Source: Baylisascaris procyonis
Taxonomy: Eukaryota; Nematoda; Chromadorea; Rhabditida; Ascarididae
Reading direction: 5' to 3'
NCBI GenBank assembly: GCA_037389465.1
Contig: JAZARR010000153.1
Location: 1,473,001 to 1,537,000, forward strand
DNA: 64,000 nucleotides
Below, in pieces: positions 22,761 through 58,664 of this stretch (positions are counted from its first letter, which is position 1; every line of letters begins with the position of its first letter). The translations under genes were made by a program, and so were the position numbers. The notes under the pieces were generated by a model that saw nothing but the letters and a program-made list of their open reading frames with translations, was not told the DNA's origin and ran no database searches.

Positions 22761-24149
22761 TATTACGCGCATATGGGCAATACCCAAATTTTACTGCTAT
22801 TAGAGCGTAGTAAGAGCGAGTGATGCTAAAAAGGCGAGTGAATTGATTCATACAACAACACAACTAGCATATAAAGACTTTTTTCTTCAAAGGAATTCCA
22901 ACTCGCAAACGATCTCTGCACTTAAATACAAATTTGATCCGATCTACCGCAGTGAATATTTGTCGTCGGTTGATTTTTCACTTCTGTTGCAAATGGACAC
23001 GAGGATCATATAGAGTGACCCTAGAACCACATGGTCAATTGGTCATCAAGTAAGACAACGAGTCGCTAATGGAGAGCAATGAACGAAAAGCAACAGAAAA
23101 AAGATAAAAATACAGGTTAAGTAATAGAAAACAGTTGTCCAAAAAAAAGGAGAAATTCTTCTGACAAATTATTCCCTCCTATTACGACGTAATCCTTACA
23201 AATATAAAGTTGAAATGAGTGCTTTTTTACTATCTAAAAGTGCCTCTAAAAAATTGCAGCCGGTTTGTTTTGATTTCAATGTTCGCGAAGTCCTCTTCAA
23301 ACCGTTCATGCACAAAACAGATTCGTTTATTCCTTTATGAAGGGCGTATTCTTCCTTCTACCGTATACTATCGATTCGTTTCATATTTTCACTCTACTGT
23401 AAAGCATTTACTGCTTATTGCAAAAAATAATCACACAAATAAATCATGTGGAGAGCAAAAAAAAAATATTTGCAAAAAAATATTTAATAAACGAATTTTC
23501 TAATGAAAGGTTTCCATTCTCATTTGGAGATTCATTAGTATATATGCGAGCAATATTGGAATCCATAAAGTATTCGAGAAGTCTTTACATCACTGTGAGG
23601 TTTCCTCTTTCTAATACCGCACTGCTTGTATGGTACTATAGCCACTGAAAAATTGAAAACTGATCATATTCCTCTTTTTCCCTTCATTGATCTCTTTATC
23701 AAGGCTATCCAAAGGTCTTTCTACCATTTATATAACGACAAATAGATTTTATTATATCGATAAATTCGAATCTCTTCGTGGAATTCATTGGTGTATTTTT
23801 CTGTTTGTTGTAAAAAGATCCTTTTCTCTCTTTCTCATTGAGCAATCGCAGCTGTTTATATTATTGAAATTTTTCAATATTTTAGCGCAAAATACCTCAA
23901 CTTCCTCTTGAAACATTCTTCATATAATTTTCATTATTTTCATATAACAATTTTAGATTAGTGCTTACCGAACGTTGGCTGAAATAATATTTTCCCATTG
24001 CTTATAAACCATCTATAAAATCATATTCATAGAACTGAAATGGTGTTAACGTTGTGATCTTATCAGTTTTAAACTACAGTATATTTTTAGTGTCACATTT
24101 CAGCGGTAATAACTCTTCATAAAGTATTGGTATTAACATAACTAAACTA
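22761..24149. other. AT-rich stretch upstream of the guanylate cyclase gene
   Basis: Several open frames of 60-94 codons on the plus strand have skewed, hydrophobic, low-complexity composition and no splice context. No gene is called. Confidence 0.35.
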
Positions 24150-24560
24150 GGCTTTACTTGCGACCAGTTTTTCTCCCAGGGAGGGCATGACTTCCGCTGC
24201 GGCAAGCACTGAAGTCGCATCTCGTCGTATCGCGTGTGATCAAGCATTCTTCGGATCGTAGATCTGACCGCGGAGCCTTGGCCGGAGAGAGTAGCCATGC
24301 GTTTTCACCATATCTGCGGTCATTTTCTCGTATCAAGGGAGGCATAATGGGGGGAGGGGTGTGGAGCAAAATTGACCATGCATCGATAGGCCAATGTGGA
24401 GAAGGAGGATCGCTGGAAAGATGAACTATTTTTCGTTGCTCGGCCGAATCACTGGACCTCCACCCAAGTGAATATTACCCAGGGCAGGTTTATTCTCGCT
24501 TCCTCTGGAGTTCTTTAACTACCAGAAGCTGGTAGATTAAATGCACAAAGATTTACATAG
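24150..24560 (+). promoter_or_regulatory. GC-rich island, candidate regulatory region of the guanylate cyclase gene
   Basis: GC content rises sharply here relative to both flanks, ending about 120 bp before the first coding exon. The stretch includes GGCATAATGGGGGGAGGGG and a perfect 7-bp hairpin CTACCAG-AAG-CTGGTAG at 24518-24534. Both strands contain overlapping short open frames, none with a recognisable motif. I compared it by eye with U1, U5, U6, SRP and SL RNA sequences and found no match. A promoter, an unknown RNA or a repeat fragment are all possible. Confidence 0.25.
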
Positions 24561-24667
24561 ATAGAGACAACGTTTACATCCTGAGCGGCAGAATCACTTA
24601 ACATTATTTATTAATGACGCATTTATGCTTGAAGAAAGCATACTTATAAAGACATCGGTATTAACGC

Positions 24668-24673
24668 TTTCAG
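24668..24673 (+). promoter_or_regulatory. candidate spliced-leader trans-splice acceptor of the guanylate cyclase gene
   Basis: GCTTTCAG ends here, 10 nt before the ATG at 24684, with no upstream coding exon required. A short distance between acceptor and start codon is typical of trans-spliced nematode mRNAs. Confidence 0.5.
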
Positions 24674-24683
24674 TGACAGCAGT

Positions 24684-46997
<22,314 letters not shown>

Positions 46998-47217
46998 ACA
47001 TACAGTTGTGAAATAATTGAGAGCAGTATTCGAAAATATGCTGAGAGGAATCGGTTTCTATATTGATATCTGTGCATTGCCTAGAGATAATGAGTAAGGA
47101 ATTATGTGCGCTTGTTTGGTTTTCATAGCGAAACAATCACCCTCGTCTGTAAGATTTTAGAGATAGTGAATAATGATATATAGTAATTAGACAGATAAGA
47201 ATACTTTGTAATGAACA

Positions 47218-47223
47218 AATAAA
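47218..47223 (+). terminator. candidate polyadenylation signal of the guanylate cyclase gene
   Basis: AATAAA lies 221 nt downstream of the stop codon at 46997. Another AATAAA overlaps the stop itself, which is too early to be the likely signal. Confidence 0.35.
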
Positions 47224-50200
47224 AGGGAATATGAAATGAAATTATCGAAACAGGAAACGGAACCTGTCTAATTGGTATTGAAAGATTGCGTAAGCCATTG
47301 CTGGTGGAAGTGTAAAAATGATATTAGGAATGGTCATTCTTGTGGATAGGTGACTTTAGACAGCTGCAGCATTGCAAGGACAGGGAATCTGACTACTGGA
47401 TATTCAGGAATATACCACTACAAAGCAATAAGCAAGACTACCCGACGAGTTGTGAAACGACTTGATTAGATGAAAAGAAAGTCAGTTGTAATTTACGCTC
47501 ATTGAATATCAAATTGTACGTAAAATGATCTAAAATGATCAATTGTTTCTTCATCGGATCATTATGGCCGGTTTGCTGATATAAAATTCAAATCTAAAAA
47601 GAACATCTAATCTGTAAAAAATCTTCCCTTCTACCATTTTCAGAGGGAAGAGGTTCTTGCTATCAATAATCAGAAATGCAAAAATCATCGACCGCCTACA
47701 AATCTTTTGCAAAGCGGGAATCCGACACAAAATACCCTGTGTCATTTCATGAAATATACAAAGGAAAAGATAGCTTAATTTATGATCATTTTCGTTAGGG
47801 ACAATTGTGAAAGCATTGAAAAGTATAAATAAAGCCATCAGAGCTGAAAATAAGCCAATTGCATTAGAGTGAATAACTTAGGATAACCAGCAATCTTCAT
47901 TATCGAGATAACTGAAAATTCATTGAAGAAAGAGAGCAATCCTAGCTCCATATAGGCTAAATGGTTTTTTAAAATTACTCTCTATTGCTCTCTCCCAGTT
48001 GTATTTACTAATCAGCCATTTAGAGGTCTACAATATGAATTATTCGTTAGTACTGAATTGTCCAACAAGCACTTTCAAACTTATGTTACTAAATGATTGT
48101 ACAGTCATATTGCATCTCTGGATTGCTTCAGTTGGCAAATGATTGAAACATAATTTGATTATTAGATTTTCCGATTTTAGAACTCCAAAATCACTTATCA
48201 AAAACAAAATAAAATACGCCCGACAATAGATCAAATTGCGACCGATTCGGTTGGGTCGCACGAACATTTCTACAAGGCTTTTTAACTTAGATGCAACCAA
48301 GTAGTTAAGAACGAAAAAAAAATGATCATTTGTGATAGGATCGAAATTTTCAAGCAAATATGAATTGTCTATGAATAGTTCAAATTGCTTTTGAATTGTT
48401 TCGATCTTCGCACTATTGTTGCTCTTACATAATGAATGATGTCTATTTGCTCGGAATGTTGCATTGCGAACGTATTGCTCTTATTGTTATTTGTATCGAC
48501 AAACAATTTGGAGTATTTTATCACCTCGAGGCACTAAAGCAAAATAAGAAATAAGAAATAAAACGGCCTCTATTTGATTCACACCATTCATATAGACCAT
48601 TTCTGCGAAATCTCCATTTTGGGACTGATTTATTCTTAGTTCTATGGTATTTTCAGCGCTATTCTAATGACGTTTATTCAGATGTCAGAATTAGCTGATA
48701 AAGGTGCATCTTTATTCGCGTTCCTAGTATAATTTCATAACGTTAATATTTATTTATTTTCGTATATATCGTTACTATTTGCTGTAATTCATTGTTTTTT
48801 TTTCAATGAACGTTTTATTTGCTTGTTTTTGCGTTTCGTTTTCTTGTGAAATGATGTCACTGATAAGTGAGATCGATTATCACGTAAGTTAGTGATAATA
48901 ATTGATTAATTATACTTGAGAAATTCAATACTGCTGTACTTAAACAAAACTACAATAATACTCTCGTTCATCATAATACTTTCAAAAATGGTCGAAAGCT
49001 ATACTGATTAATATGCTTTAATTCGTATATATATATACTTTATGTTGGCGGAAAGTGTGACTGGGAAAATATGCAATGAACGAACGCGTACAACATTTCG
49101 AATAGAACACCTCAGTAATCTCTCTTTATCAATTCAAATGAGATGCAGTATCGAAATCAATACGTATACCACCTGCTCGCTATAAGCAATGCCACACTAC
49201 TGCACTGTTCACTAGCCGACAAGTTCGTGTGTTTCCGCTTATTTTCATTGTGATTGCATTGATAATGTGGAATTTCAATGTGAATATTTCGTGTTATATT
49301 TGCATATTGATGGATGAAATATTTGAATAATTTAAATTATTTTCTAATAGTCGATGTTTTAGTGATGGTTTCTTTCCTATTATGCAATAATAGCACATCG
49401 ACTAAATCAAGAAACTCAATAAAATTGTTTATAGGGCTTTAGTGAGAGTATATTTGGTTTAGTCGGATTTATAAATGCAACTCTTCACAAATTCTGTTTC
49501 TTTTGCGTGCATTTTCGTTATTTTTTTCAATTCTGAATTATGGCGATTGTTGGCCATAATCACATAGCTTAACAAATCTTGGCCAGGGGTTGATATTGGC
49601 TAACTTTGTGAGGCCTTATTCCTCCTTCACCCAAGAAAACCTCAGTTATTAGCGGATAACGACCCTTGATCCGTCTGTGTTTTTAAAATTTCTATATTGC
49701 TTATGCTAACTCTTCTTAATTTGCATGTCATTTATCGATTATTTCTTCCATTTTGCGGGTTATTACGAAAAAGAGTCCCCAATTTGCATATTAATTGATC
49801 AAAATTTTTTTCATGCATGTGTCGTCTACTGTTTATTGACAGAATTTGGTATTCTTTTGTTTTGTATATCGATCTCAAGAGCGATGAAGTTGTTTTCATA
49901 ACGAAACGTGTGCACATATATGCAAAATGCGTAGGAAATCGACTTTTGTGACATTTTTTGAGAAATTTTCTTTCAGATTTTCTGATAAGAAAAAGTGATT
50001 ATTCAAACGAATACTTATTTCTTTCCTAGATTCTATATTCCCTAAATCACTCTCAATGTAACAAATCAACTCTCTGGCTACAAAATTTTGTGCATATATT
50101 ATATATACATATCGTTATCAATATTTACGATGAGAAGAAATATTTTTATTAGGTTTTTTTACTGTCAATTAAGAAATTTCATTTCATTGTGGCCATTTTT

Positions 50201-50640
50201 TCTGCTTCTTATCAACGTCGAAATCAAAAAACCACCAACGACATAAGCACATTTTTTTTACCTTTAATGTTCACATCATAGAGAATTATGTACTTCTTTT
50301 CTTGACTTGCTTTCTTCGCCACTGCAATGTGGATCATTTCTTTCAAAGTATGCATCATTGCTACTATGCTGAAAAGGACAGTGCGCATTGCTTGGCGACG
50401 CTTCGAGTGTAATCTTGTGCCAAAGGTATCGACCGAGAGCCCAAATGTATCCTGTCTTCCTTTTGTCGATTATCTTTGCTACCGACTAATTAAATGCATT
50501 GCTCTATACCGTATTAGTAGACCGAAATTAAGCAACATATTTCATTCAGAGAAAAAATTGCACATTCCTTCTGCTGATATATGATTAAAGCAGCAATCAT
50601 TTTATTGAAGAGGAGTTTTTTATGGTTTTCAAAAAATTTT
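47224..50640. other. AT-rich intergenic stretch, no gene called
   Basis: Short open frames only. A segment at about 48669-48730 (MTFIQMSELADKGASLFAF then stop) follows a TTTTCAG acceptor and could be a terminal exon, but has no partner. No RNA gene or structured repeat is visible. Confidence 0.4.
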
Positions 50641-50653
50641 CAATTTTACATAC

Positions 50654-50823
50654 AGATGCTACATTAGGTGATGAGGCGGTACATTGCGGAACTGATCTCT
50701 CAAAAGAGAAATGCTCATAAGAAAATTTAGTCGAAATAATCTTATTTATAAATGCAACCAAATCTTTGCGATATAACATAGAACTAACAAATTTGTCTAT
50801 TATTTCCTCGATGAAATTTAATC
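50654..50823 (-). CDS. exon-like open segment, unidentified
   Basis: The minus strand is open for 102 codons across 50597-50905. A plausible exon lies between a GATTAG acceptor and a GTATGT donor, encoding LNFIEEIIDKFVSSMLY, INKIISTKFSYEHFSF and SVPQCTASSPNVAS. The plus strand also has a short open stretch here after ACATACAG. No domain is recognised and no flanking exons were found. Confidence 0.22.
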
Positions 50824-50905
50824 TAATCAACGCATTCACTCTTATAGAGCTTCTAATCCATAATGGAGAGGAAATGAATGAATTTATTGAATGACAAGGG
50901 TGCAT

Positions 50906-53900
50906 AAATTTCCTTCTGCTTTTATTGAGTGAATAAAAAAACGATCATTATATATTGTATAGGGCGGATGACGGTGAAAACATTATCGATTGTGAATGCC
51001 TTATTGGTAGAATCTGCTAAAATATTTCGTTGGAAAAACGAAAACAATTATAAAAGTGGTTTTACAATTACATAGAAATGCTATGTGAAAATTCATTTTT
51101 CTCCCAGCAAAATTTGAATATTAAGAGGAAATTCCATTAAAATTACCCGAAAAAATATATTAGTCTCATGATTTTTGCCGCGTTGATTATTTCGTTTTAT
51201 ATCGTTAAAATTAAATTTTTTTGTTGATCAATGAAAATACCTCCTAAAATTATTTGAGAAATACATTTATGTCATCGAATCTTTAAGTCATTGAGTAACT
51301 TTATTCCCGATTGAATTTTATATATTTACTGCATCATAATATAGTAGTTTGCAACGTCATGATTAGATTGCAATGAATAATGAACATTGTGAAAATATTA
51401 TTTATATTCTAGAATATTTAATGAATAAGTAAGGAAAAAAAATTCTAAAGTCAAGTTAATTTGATTAATTAAGATGAGCACAAACCTGCGGCTCATTCTT
51501 TCTCGTCTCCCATTTTCCACTGCACTCACCTATCATTACTTAGTACTTCAGTTTGCTCCACCTCAATCGGTAGTGTATATTTCACATCGATATATTTTGT
51601 TGCAAAAAATTTTAGAGATCTTTCGATAGAATATTTCTGAGCCAATTGTGGCTCATCTTCTTGCTCATTCAAGAAACAAAAACCTTCTTTATTGCGTTGT
51701 TCTGAAATATCGAGAAATTTTTCTTCTAGAGAAAATATTTATTTCGATTAGCGCCGCTTTCGATGGTTTTATTAAAATCCAACGGAATGCATAAGAATGA
51801 TAAAATTAACACTTCAAATGTCAGCTCACATTTATTGGCTACAATTTCCTAATATTTACTCAATAATTCGAGCAAATTTTTCAGCACTACATACACTTTC
51901 AAAAACGATCATATTATGATTGAATGAATTTCTAGATAATTACGGGTGGTCGAATTCGGCTATCGAATCTCTCACCTTTAAATTTGTGTTACTTTTTCCT
52001 TTATTTATATAGAGTAAATAAAAATGAGGAAGTTAATGAGATTTAGGTTACCCTCAAAATGGGATTACCCTCAAATATTACTCAGAATTATCAATCAAAA
52101 AACTCTCGAATTGTTACGACTATTTGAGCATTTTATAGTGTATAGATTTTGTCCTCATCAGTGATAGCATTACGATAACACAATCGGGTAGTCGTTTGTG
52201 CTAATTCTTTATTTCCACATATTGCTGTAATTTCCTCTTGTTAAATTCATTCTACTCGTTTCGTATGTCCTATTTTTTTCATAAAATGGATTGATCGATT
52301 CGTTACTTACATACTATTCCTAATATGTTGAATTAAATTACTCGTTATTGTCTAGTCAGTTGCTAAGAAACGAATTGAGCAAAACTATAATTCTCTAATA
52401 AGAGATTTTGATTTCTTATTACGGCATTTATGCTTATTAGGGCTGCAATACGTTCTCAAAAAACGAACGTTGAAGCGTTTATAAAAGAAAATCCTAGTGT
52501 AGTTTTTTTTTATACTGCTTTGAAATATTTGCAATTCATGCAATCCATTCTTTTTACTGCAAAAAAAAAAAAATCATCGATTGCAAACGAGCGATTCCTC
52601 AGGAATGTATAGACTATTTTTGCATATTTAACGGTTCATATTCAAAAGATCTTAATGAAGCAAGTTGAATTCATAAATGCTCATTTTTGCGTTCAATTTT
52701 CGGCGATCGTTTTATAGTTTAGTGGATAGATACGATATTATATAGATAGGATATTATATATCCGCAATAGTCACATTTAAACAATAATCACGTTTGAAAT
52801 TCTTTTATTGTTCACATCTAATTTTAGTGCCATCGGGATTAACGAAGCTGACCAATCTGTTGACTGCCAAGCATTTGCAGAGTATCATTAGATTTCTTGT
52901 GCGAATAGATCTATTCGAATTGGAGACTTTATTCTGCTGAGGAAATTGCAATGCGCTTTGCCCAGTTGGATGTGTTACTTATAATAATGGAAAGCGATGG
53001 TGAAAAATCTAGAGAAGAACATTTTCGTTGTACTACGAATCGCTGATATCTATGGATCACTTCCATCTTCGAATACTTTTTCATTGATTTTTCTTGATAG
53101 CTTCTTTATTGCTTATTTGATCGTATCATTTGTACTCGATTAAATGACGTCATACAATTCTTTTAAAGAACTTAGAGATGATTTGTTTAAGGCTGGATAG
53201 GAAGGGAGCACTCTGAAATAGATCAACAAACTTGACGAGTGTATGGAAAAAAAAACGAAAAAGAATTCTTAGCTTGAACGCTTTGATTATATATCTATAT
53301 AACAGGCAATTGTGGAGCATTACTAATTGGCCTACCCATTTGGTCGAAGTTTTCTCCCTCTCGTCCTCCACACCAGCCCTCTCCTGTACCCACGTCATTG
53401 CTTTACTGGCTATTGCAGTGAGCTGTAGGTTTTCGTCTGTCATCGGCAAACGGAATCATCTCAGTGGTACTGCTATCGCAAAATTCATGACGAGAGGAAA
53501 AATCGTAACGTCGACGTGCTATTGCCAAAAATGCGCTTAAATGGTGAGTGAATGATTATGATTTAGCTATAGAAAGATCACACTAAGTTTACTCCACCTC
53601 GACGCTTTCTCTGTTCCATTCACACTCGTACAAAAATTTCACATTGCAGTAATAGTTATGATATTGTTGAGACAATATTCTTTCAATTAAACCTATGACT
53701 AACGCAAATCTTTTCGAACACAACCCTATATTCAGGAGCTATGCGAAATGCACGGTCAATACGTTTATGAAAGTAATTACGGCTGCACTAGATGTTGCGC
53801 CTTTTTTTAGGAAACAAGGAATATTTCCGCTTTCAAGCGTTTTTTTTTTCCGCTCATTGATTTTCGTCGCACACCATATCATTTTCATGAAGAATCCTTC

Positions 53901-56900
53901 TTCCCGACACTCTCATGTGGCTAATTCCGAAACTGACATATCAGAATTTGAAGCCGGCTTTGGGGAATATTCAGAATTCACTTTGGAATAGGCTTCGTAT
54001 TTGCATAGGAAAATGAGAGCCGCATTGTAAACTTATACGCGTCGCATTCGAACAGCATATATTGTGTGATTTTTTTTTAGCAACGTGAGAACGTTTTCTT
54101 GTATGGCTGCGCATTGCTTTTTTGGAATTGTCGATGTTATCGCTAGTCATGATTCGTTTAATGCCTTAAATCCCAATTAAATCTAATGAATATAGGTGTA
54201 ATATTTTATGATTATCTCACATTTCCGCAAATCTTTGAGAGGGGGACCTTTATGCAAGGACAGGTTTATGTTTAGGGCAGGCATTTCTCCAGCATTGATA
54301 TGTTAGTATGTTTTATATGTAAATAGATTGCAATAGCTAGAATTGCAAATAAGTAGTAACGCTGAAAATGAACAGGGTCGAGTTGCATATAGGAAAGACA
54401 TTTGGATGCGAAAGTGAACTGGCTTCTCAACATTCTTGGGATTAGCATGCATAGTTAGCATGAGTTGGGAATTGTTGGTCGAAATGTGGAAGCGGCAGAG
54501 GAATGGAGCGGAAGAAGGAGATTTTAGGGCCCAAAAACTTGGGATCACGAAATTTAGTGCATACTAAGTTTTTTTTTCGAAATGCGAAGTGGGATTTATG
54601 AATGTACAATTAAGATGCGAGAGATGATAAAATGATGAAATCAATTCAATAATTTTCGAGGGAGTAATGTAACTTATACGAGTAAAATAATGCTACAAAG
54701 ATGTTGCGGTTTTCTTTCATTACTATTTTGCAACAATTACTTTCATTATTCTTTCATTACTTTCACAAAATATTTTCATTACTGTTGCGTTTTTCGGTAA
54801 ATTTAAGTTGGAAATTGAAAAGACGTCATTGAAGTCAACTGCATCATGCGAAAGTACTCTGATATATACAGCACTCTATTAGAAGCAATTTTTTTGTTTA
54901 AAATTTTTGATGCTTATGGTATAGATGACCGTCTATTCAGTCATTGTTCTTGAGTACCGCATCAAAATTCGTTCTCTTGATGTCGTTATTTCATCACTGC
55001 AATAGCCCATGATCGCATCTATTGCTTTACGGATATTACGTTTGCTGTGTGCAAGAACGATCCTATCGAATGCTTATCTAGTGTGTAGGTTTTTTATCGA
55101 TGATCATAGAAATTATCGAATCATCACCGATCCGCAGTTTAATTTCTCGCCAATCCGAGAGAATCTTGGTGAATAGTCTTCTTTGCGGCAGCTGTAAACA
55201 GCCGCATAGAAACATTAAACGTAACGCATTATTCTTAGAACGCATTATGATAGTGCATTGAATCTTCATTCTTTATTTACTTCTATCTCGATAGAGAAAA
55301 GCTTCATTGAAGATATTTTCATGGCTATATCTGAAATGGGAAAATCACATTCATTAGAGATGCAAGCAATCTTTCAGAGGTTGATTTGCATTTAACGCAC
55401 GATATCGTTTATGGAATATTGTCACACAATTATCTAAGATGTAAAACAGATTTTCATAGTATTTTATATCAGGTTGAGAGGACGCCTAACATAATCGAAA
55501 GCACTTGATGACAACATTGTTGCAAGGTAGTTTCCTATAAACTGAATTCGGAACCGGATCGTAAATAGTTGAAAATATTGGCCCGTCACGTATCATTTAT
55601 AAGATATAAAGAGATGAAAATATGGAAATGAAGCTGTTGCTAGTTTTTCCGGAGTTCAAATTCCGGACAGCTCAGAATCAGAAATTTTGTAACAACGATG
55701 TAGTAGAATGAAAAATTCTTGCTTAGAATTAAACGAAAAACTGCACATGGCAGTGAAAATAGGTTCGCAGACGTAAACAAAGAAATGCTCACATATAAAA
55801 GGACTTATTCACATACATTCGTGTTCGCGCAAGAAAAAGGAGATCGGGAAAGTAAACACTCGCTGGAAAAGATGAACATGAACTATTGAAGGGATGCATG
55901 AAAATATATTCACAACGAACCGAAGAAGAGAAATATTTCAACGCTGTTAACGAGAAAAGGAAATGTTTATTTTTACGCATATAGAGATAATGAAAAGCGA
56001 TTTGGGAGAGAAGGGGGGGGGGAAGGAGGAAGGAGGAGCAAATGATCCTTATCGGACGAAATCGGTAAGTCTTCTCAAGTCAAATAAATCAAGTATTTTG
56101 CATGCTGATCAAAAAGATCAACAAAACATCATGCAAATCAAGTATTCTTGAAAAATCTTCAAAAATCTCCACAGCAGAAATAAGAATAAATGACCACACA
56201 TAGATATAATACTGCAAAAGGGATCAGCGGTATACTACCGACATACTATTCTAATCTTCTTGTTCATTGTATTGTCTTTGCGGAATAGGTGCATCATCAT
56301 AGACCATCTATCGAATATTATCGAATGAAGTATGCGTCTTATATGGCGCATGTATGTTACTGCTACTGCTGTATTTAACAGATTATCATTTGGTCTGTTA
56401 GTTTCTTTGGCAGCTTACTGTTTCGAAGAACTAGTTTACGTGATTTCCTCCCTAGCCATCGCCACAAATTTTTTATGGCTAGTGGAAGTGGAATCGTTGG
56501 GCAATAGGTGTGCAGTGGCGCTGTGAACATTTGCGTTTCAGCACGCCCAAGAGTAGCGTGAGGCTACATAATTGCCCGAGGCTGTACTTCAATGCTCGAG
56601 AGTGGCATCACATTCTATGAATTATCTTCGCTGACTCAATATTTTACAATGCTTTTTTAAAGTAAACATTGCGCAAATATTAATTAACACTGTTGCTGAG
56701 GATGATCTCCATGATAATCAAGGCATCGCAACGAACATGAAAGTGATTTTGAAATAATGCCATTTTAGTGATTTTCAGCTTTTTGTCCGTAATTTTCGGA
56801 ATGGACATTTAAAAAAGAAACTTACCTTAGTAATTAGGTAAGATGCCGTAATAACTGATAAACAAGATGCAACCTCTCGGATTTTCTTTTAATCAGGAAG

Positions 56901-58299
56901 CAGTTTTGAAGTTCTGAATTCCAGTGAATTTTAATAACAATGTAGGCGAGTTTCTATTATTTTTTCTGGTGTAGTCCGTCATGTTTTGCGCGTCGTATTC
57001 CTTCTCGTCCACCTATCCCTTCTCAACCTAACCGAAAGAGCAGATATGGTAGTAACCACTGAAACCATATTTAGAGGACATGCAAATCGCATTGATATAC
57101 AGGCTAGCCCTGGATGTAGTATGTCGTATTTGGAACGTATATCCATTGAATATCGAGGAATGCTATTTCGTATTAGAATATTTAGCAATATGCTATTAGC
57201 GATCGATTTTATGATCCCTTATTTTCTAGTGTATTTTCCAATGTAACACGCTACTTTCAAGTCTTTTTATCAACGTTAACTTCTTTGGTTGTATTAATGG
57301 GATATGTTCGTGACTTAATCGACATATTTCTTAGCGTAGAATTAATTGGTTGAACTGCAATGGAAAATGTTCTCGAGTATTGCGTGATCAATGTTTGAAA
57401 TTTATTGCTAAATGAATCGATGTCGTTCGAAATGCGTTTACTCTCAGCAATTGACTCGCAAACGATAAAATAATTTCAAAATGAATATTTTTGCTTGAAT
57501 TGTTTGCATGAATTCAACGTAGAAACTTTATATAATTGAATTAGTCGAATTTTTTGAATATATGCCATTGATATGTCAATGTGTTTAAAGAGGAGGTGTT
57601 TTTTGAAAGTCTTAATTTTTATTAGTCAGATGATAGTCTCAGAGGTATTTGAAATAGCCATTGAATCTTACAAATAAGATGAAAGATGGAAAGTTGAGAA
57701 ATGGAAGAAGCTAAGATAAGATGAAAATTTTAAAGTTTACGCTGATCGAATCATGTTTCATAACTAACCCGGTCAAAAAAACGAGCTTTTCCGTGAAATA
57801 TTTGTGAAAACAGTGTTGGTAAGGACAGCCTACTTGCGGTTGATTTTTTTTTTTGTGATGTGAGTTAGATTTTTTTGGAGGAGATTGATCACAGTGATCT
57901 CTATGAGTATTGCACTTGCAAAAGTGCACATTAGGTTGGCTCTATCGACATCCTTTTTAACTAGTTTCGATCTAAGATACTCGGTCAAGCTAGGACCTGC
58001 TTAGGTCGAACTCGATCTGTCTCTTCCACATTTTTGAATTTCAACATTTCCTCCAAGCGTATGGATATTTTGGGTTCTAAAGAAAGTATTGAGCACTTTC
58101 TCTTAATTGCTATACGTCAATCAGTAAGTGAAATACGCCTTTCCAAGTATATATTTGGAATTTATCGCTCCCTTTACGATTATTTCATTGGGACACCGCC
58201 ATTTCTTCTTACTGCTTATAGATTAGGTGTAACTTCAGTTCACATTCGTCGTGCTATTGTTTGTAAGATCGGATTTGATCGTTCTGTGATCGAAACACA
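50906..58299. other. AT-rich gene-poor stretch with unassigned open frames
   Basis: Open frames of 60-102 codons occur near 53150-53540 (both strands), 53695-53991 and 56986-57246 without domain motifs. At 53419-53540 the plus strand after TATTGCAG ends in CYCQKCA and could be a terminal exon. A purine tract with a G run lies at about 56010-56036. TTTCATTACT recurs several times at about 54715-54785. Nothing here can be called with confidence. Confidence 0.35.
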
Positions 58300-58337
58300 C
58301 ATATTTGTTAGCCATTAGGTAACGATACACTTAATGA

Positions 58338-58553
58338 ACTCACTCGCAGTCGCTAATTCTCTCACTTTCGTTCGAAAAATTGCGATCATGTTGAACAACC
58401 TCAATCAGGGTCACCTTCCAATTTGCAGCACCTCGTAAAAACTAATCTGCATGAAACTGCTCATTTGTTGGCCGTTACACGGGATTATTTTCACACTTCC
58501 ACCGTGAACGCTGTTCATGAGCTAGGAAATTTCCAAAAGTTTGCTCAATGAAC
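58338..58553 (+). pseudogene. open coding-like segment without start codon, unidentified
   Basis: After a TAA the frame stays open for about 64 codons with no ATG near its start, encoding text such as SPSNLQHLVKTNLHETAHLL and DYFHTSTVNAVHELGNFQK. Local composition is less AT-rich than the surroundings. It may be an exon or the remnant of a gene; no family is recognised, and the 58665-59228 frame follows. Confidence 0.2.
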
Positions 58554-58664
58554 ACTGCAGGAATTGACAAGGAAGAATATTTTCGCTGGAGCCAAGTTAC
58601 ATCACCCGCTTTTTGTCTTAAGTCATCGCTTCGGCTGGTTTGAAGATGTTAGCTGGGACGAGAG

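Noticed and set aside
24150..24560. A known small RNA (U1, U5, U6, SRP or spliced-leader RNA) in the GC-rich island
   Set aside because: By-eye comparison with the conserved motifs of these RNAs found no match.
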